6,631 nt of DNA from JBEKYH01 sp049511115 (GTDB lineage: Bacteria > Planctomycetota > Phycisphaerae > Tepidisphaerales > Tepidisphaeraceae), in assembly GCA_049511115.1 (NCBI GenBank), contig JBEKYH010000295.1, positions 1 through 6,631 of the forward strand. The letters are read 5' to 3'. A model generated the notes under the pieces. It did not search any database. It was given only the letters and a program-made list of their open reading frames with translations, and had not been told where the DNA came from. Positions 6,521-6,631 of this stretch are shown one piece after another (positions within the stretch are counted from its first letter, which is position 1; every line of letters begins with the position of its first letter). The translations under genes and the position numbers were made by a program.

Positions 6521-6631
6521 ATGTCCCTGCCCGCACCGCTCCCCACCATCACGTTGACCAATCCCGATGCCGAGTCGCTGGTTTACCTCAACGGCGCTCA
6601 CCTGGCCCGCTGGCATCCTACGGGTCAGAAC
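6521..6631 (+). CDS. Probable D-hexose-6-phosphate mutarotase / aldose-1-epimerase family protein, N-terminal fragment
   Basis: Only the first 37 codons are present; the gene runs off the window. The segment L-N-G-A-H-L-A-R-W-H-P-T-G (residues 23-35) matches the early G-A-H-L-x-x-W-x-P-x-G block of YeaD-type hexose-6-phosphate mutarotases, which interconvert alpha and beta anomers of glucose-6-phosphate and related sugars in the cytoplasm. The catalytic His and Glu residues of the family lie beyond the window, so activity cannot be judged. The start is supported by GGAGG 7 bases upstream, and it begins 3 bases after the glycosyltransferase stop, so the two are probably co-transcribed. Another member of the galactose-mutarotase-like superfamily is possible. 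Confidence 0.7.
   Translation, partial: MSLPAPLPTITLTNPDAESLVYLNGAHLARWHPTGQN

Overview
The window is GC-rich bacterial chromosome, about 60% GC judged by eye, with two divergent gene blocks around a 214-base intergenic region (5083-5296). Clear Shine-Dalgarno sequences precede four of the five genes. The lineage cannot be fixed from this sequence. Arrays of large, membrane-anchored proteins built from carboxypeptidase-regulatory-like (transthyretin-fold) domains are common in Planctomycetota and related PVC bacteria, so a planctomycete-like organism is my best but weak inference.

Left block, minus strand, transcribed from about 5082 down to 201: three consecutive genes of 510, 478 and 615 residues, separated by 20 and 44 bases, most likely one operon. 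Each product has a short basic cytoplasmic N-terminus, one transmembrane helix, and a long extracytoplasmic part made of beta-rich domains. They are paralogues: all three carry a module of about 185 residues with fixed-spacing motifs (D-A/G-W-F then G-H/Y-L-P-A; G-F-A then A-W-G). The first two also share a C-terminal domain. The third lacks it and instead has three extra N-terminal domains. No enzymatic motif is visible, so structural, adhesive or ligand-binding roles at the cell envelope are the reasonable inference.

Right block, plus strand: a family 2 membrane glycosyltransferase (5297-6517) resembling the hopanoid/carotenoid-type enzymes (HpnB/CrtQ-like), followed after 3 bases by the start of a gene that looks like a D-hexose-6-phosphate mutarotase / aldose-1-epimerase family protein (6521 to the window end). 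The tight spacing suggests co-transcription and a shared link to sugar metabolism or glycoconjugate synthesis.

The first 200 bases lie beyond the end of the minus-strand operon. They hold no gene I can support, only an open minus-strand frame with coding-like composition and no start codon. I found no RNA genes, mobile elements, CRISPR arrays or DNA-level repeats. The most unusual content is the paralogous array of anchored proteins with its conserved, unnamed module.
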